Shown: in pieces, positions 63,311-64,000 of the stretch
Layout: the number at the start of each line of letters is the position of its first letter
Position numbering within the stretch: the first letter of the stretch is position 1
From: Aureibacter tunicatorum
Lineage (GTDB): Bacteria; Bacteroidota; Bacteroidia; Cytophagales; Cyclobacteriaceae
NCBI RefSeq assembly: GCF_036492635.1
Contig: NZ_AP025305.1
Location: forward strand, 3,224,001-3,288,000
DNA length: 64,000 nucleotides
Direction: 5' to 3'
Notes under the pieces: generated by a model
Database searches by the model: none
Seen by the model: only the letters and a program-made list of their open reading frames with translations
What the model was told of the DNA's origin: nothing
Translations under genes and position numbers: made by a program

Positions 63311-64000
63311 ATGAATCAATTGCAAAAGCCTCTTTTAATTAATGCCCTATTTTCAGGTCTATCGGGTATTCTACTGACAATATTTAATAAGACATTCGCA
63401 AAAATATTTGACACCTCAAACACAACAGTTTTCTTGATAATTGGTATTGCTCTTCTCTATTTCACAGCGACTATAATTTATGAGATTAAGAGACAAAAAC
63501 CAGTGGGAATACTATTCATAATCATTCAGGATTTCTTCTGGGTGATTGGTAGTACAGTAATCTTAATTTTTCAACCTTTTGAAATCTCAAAATCAGGTAA
63601 TAGTATTATTGTTGTCGTTGCTTTGGTTGTGTTGTTAATGGGAATGGGGCAAGCCAATGCACTTGCTCAAAGTGATAATAAACCAAAAGAAAAAATTAAA
63701 CAATTAAGCTTTGAAAGAACATTTAAAGGCACAAAAGAAAATGTATGGAATGTAATTTCTGATGTCGCTAATTACCACAAGGTTGCACCCAATATAGATG
63801 ACGTGAAAATTCTTTCAGGTCATGGAGAGGGAATGGTTCGCAGTTGCAGCCATGCTAATGATAGTTGGACTGAAACTTGTACTTTATGGAAAGAGAATGA
63901 AGAGTATTCTTTTGAAGTCAACACCTCTACTCCCGATTATCCATATCCATTTAAATACTTGAAAGGAAATTGGAAAATTCAAGAAATAGACAGTATGAAT
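63311..64000 (+). CDS. Membrane-anchored SRPBCC-domain protein, 3' end outside the window
   Basis: The frame is open from ATG 63311 to the right edge (230 codons visible). Four membrane helices (about residues 8-26, 38-57, 65-85, 93-112) precede an SRPBCC/polyketide-cyclase-like domain: FERTFKGTKENVWNVISDVANYHKVAPNIDDVKILSG, then GMVRSCSHANDSWTETCTLW. It follows a Crp/Fnr gene by 56 bp, matching the pair at 53441-54651 in order, spacing and domain content. Ligand unknown. Confidence 0.8.
   Translation, partial: MNQLQKPLLINALFSGLSGILLTIFNKTFAKIFDTSNTTVFLIIGIALLYFTATIIYEIKRQKPVGILFIIIQDFFWVIGSTVILIFQPFEISKSGNSIIVVVALVVLLMGMGQANALAQSDNKPKEKIKQLSFERTFKGTKENVWNVISDVANYHKVAPNIDDVKILSGHGEGMVRSCSHANDSWTETCTLWKENEEYSFEVNTSTPDYPYPFKYLKGNWKIQEIDSMN

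Noticed and set aside
1-64000. CRISPR array, tRNA or rRNA genes
   Set aside because: No regularly spaced direct repeats and no recognisable tRNA T-loop or rRNA sequence was seen by eye; a dedicated scan was not possible.

Overview
The window looks like a chromosomal segment of a marine-type Bacteroidota, most likely order Cytophagales. Support comes from the AT-rich base composition, a T9SS C-terminal sorting domain, the CarboxypepD_reg/TonB receptor plus DUF4249 lipoprotein pair, DUF4105, DUF5723 and DUF4932 proteins, lipoboxes with an acidic Asp-rich tract after the cysteine, and a TAnnTTTG-type promoter. No species can be named from the sequence alone. No rRNA, tRNA or CRISPR array was seen.

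Layout. 1-6.4 kb holds a truncated repeat protein, a lipoprotein, a lone TolC-family protein whose start codon abuts a strong hairpin, and a large secreted metallophosphoesterase. 6.6-20 kb is mostly housekeeping: a membrane protein, rlmD, a sugar acetyltransferase, hemL with a LpoA-like binding protein, guaA, a DUF4105 protein, a thioredoxin-like protein, a DUF5723 protein and a phosphatase. 20-29.8 kb carries an outer-membrane barrel with a Spy-like partner, a possible nuclease-fold protein, a nuclease/phosphatase, a TetR regulator with its probable operator, a MazG-like protein and an MFS transporter. 29.9-37.4 kb has an orphan AAA+ ATPase, a serine hydrolase beside two AraC regulators, and an unrecognised Pro-rich protein with an effector-like N terminus. 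37.4-39.4 kb is a compact metal/metalloid-export-like cluster: a thioredoxin-like protein with vicinal cysteines, a permease with a CxC motif, and a SigZ-like sigma factor with C-terminal cysteines. 39.4-58.9 kb has an AsmA/DUF748 protein, a FAS1 lipoprotein, a prolyl oligopeptidase, a membrane LytTR regulator, the TonB receptor/DUF4249 operon, an M16 protease pair, a Crp/Fnr plus SRPBCC pair, a DUF4932 protein with an apparent AUA start, an AGE-family lipoprotein and a threonine aldolase.

59.0 kb to the right edge is the most unusual part. It reads as an integron-like gene-cassette array. Two decayed 3' ends of a tyrosine recombinase are each followed by a nearly identical segment of about 118 bp that ends in G|TT (attI-like). 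Small unrelated genes follow in the same direction, separated by attC-like hairpin sites. In two cassettes the first bases after the crossover are exactly complementary to the inverse core at that cassette's own 3' end (GTTGGGCG with CGCCCAAC; GTTGTGCCC with GGGCACAAC), as integron site-specific recombination predicts. A third (the DinB cassette) matches at 9 of 10 bases. Here the attI-like site lies at the 3' end of the integrase and the cassettes run in the integrase's direction. That is the inverse of the classical integron layout.
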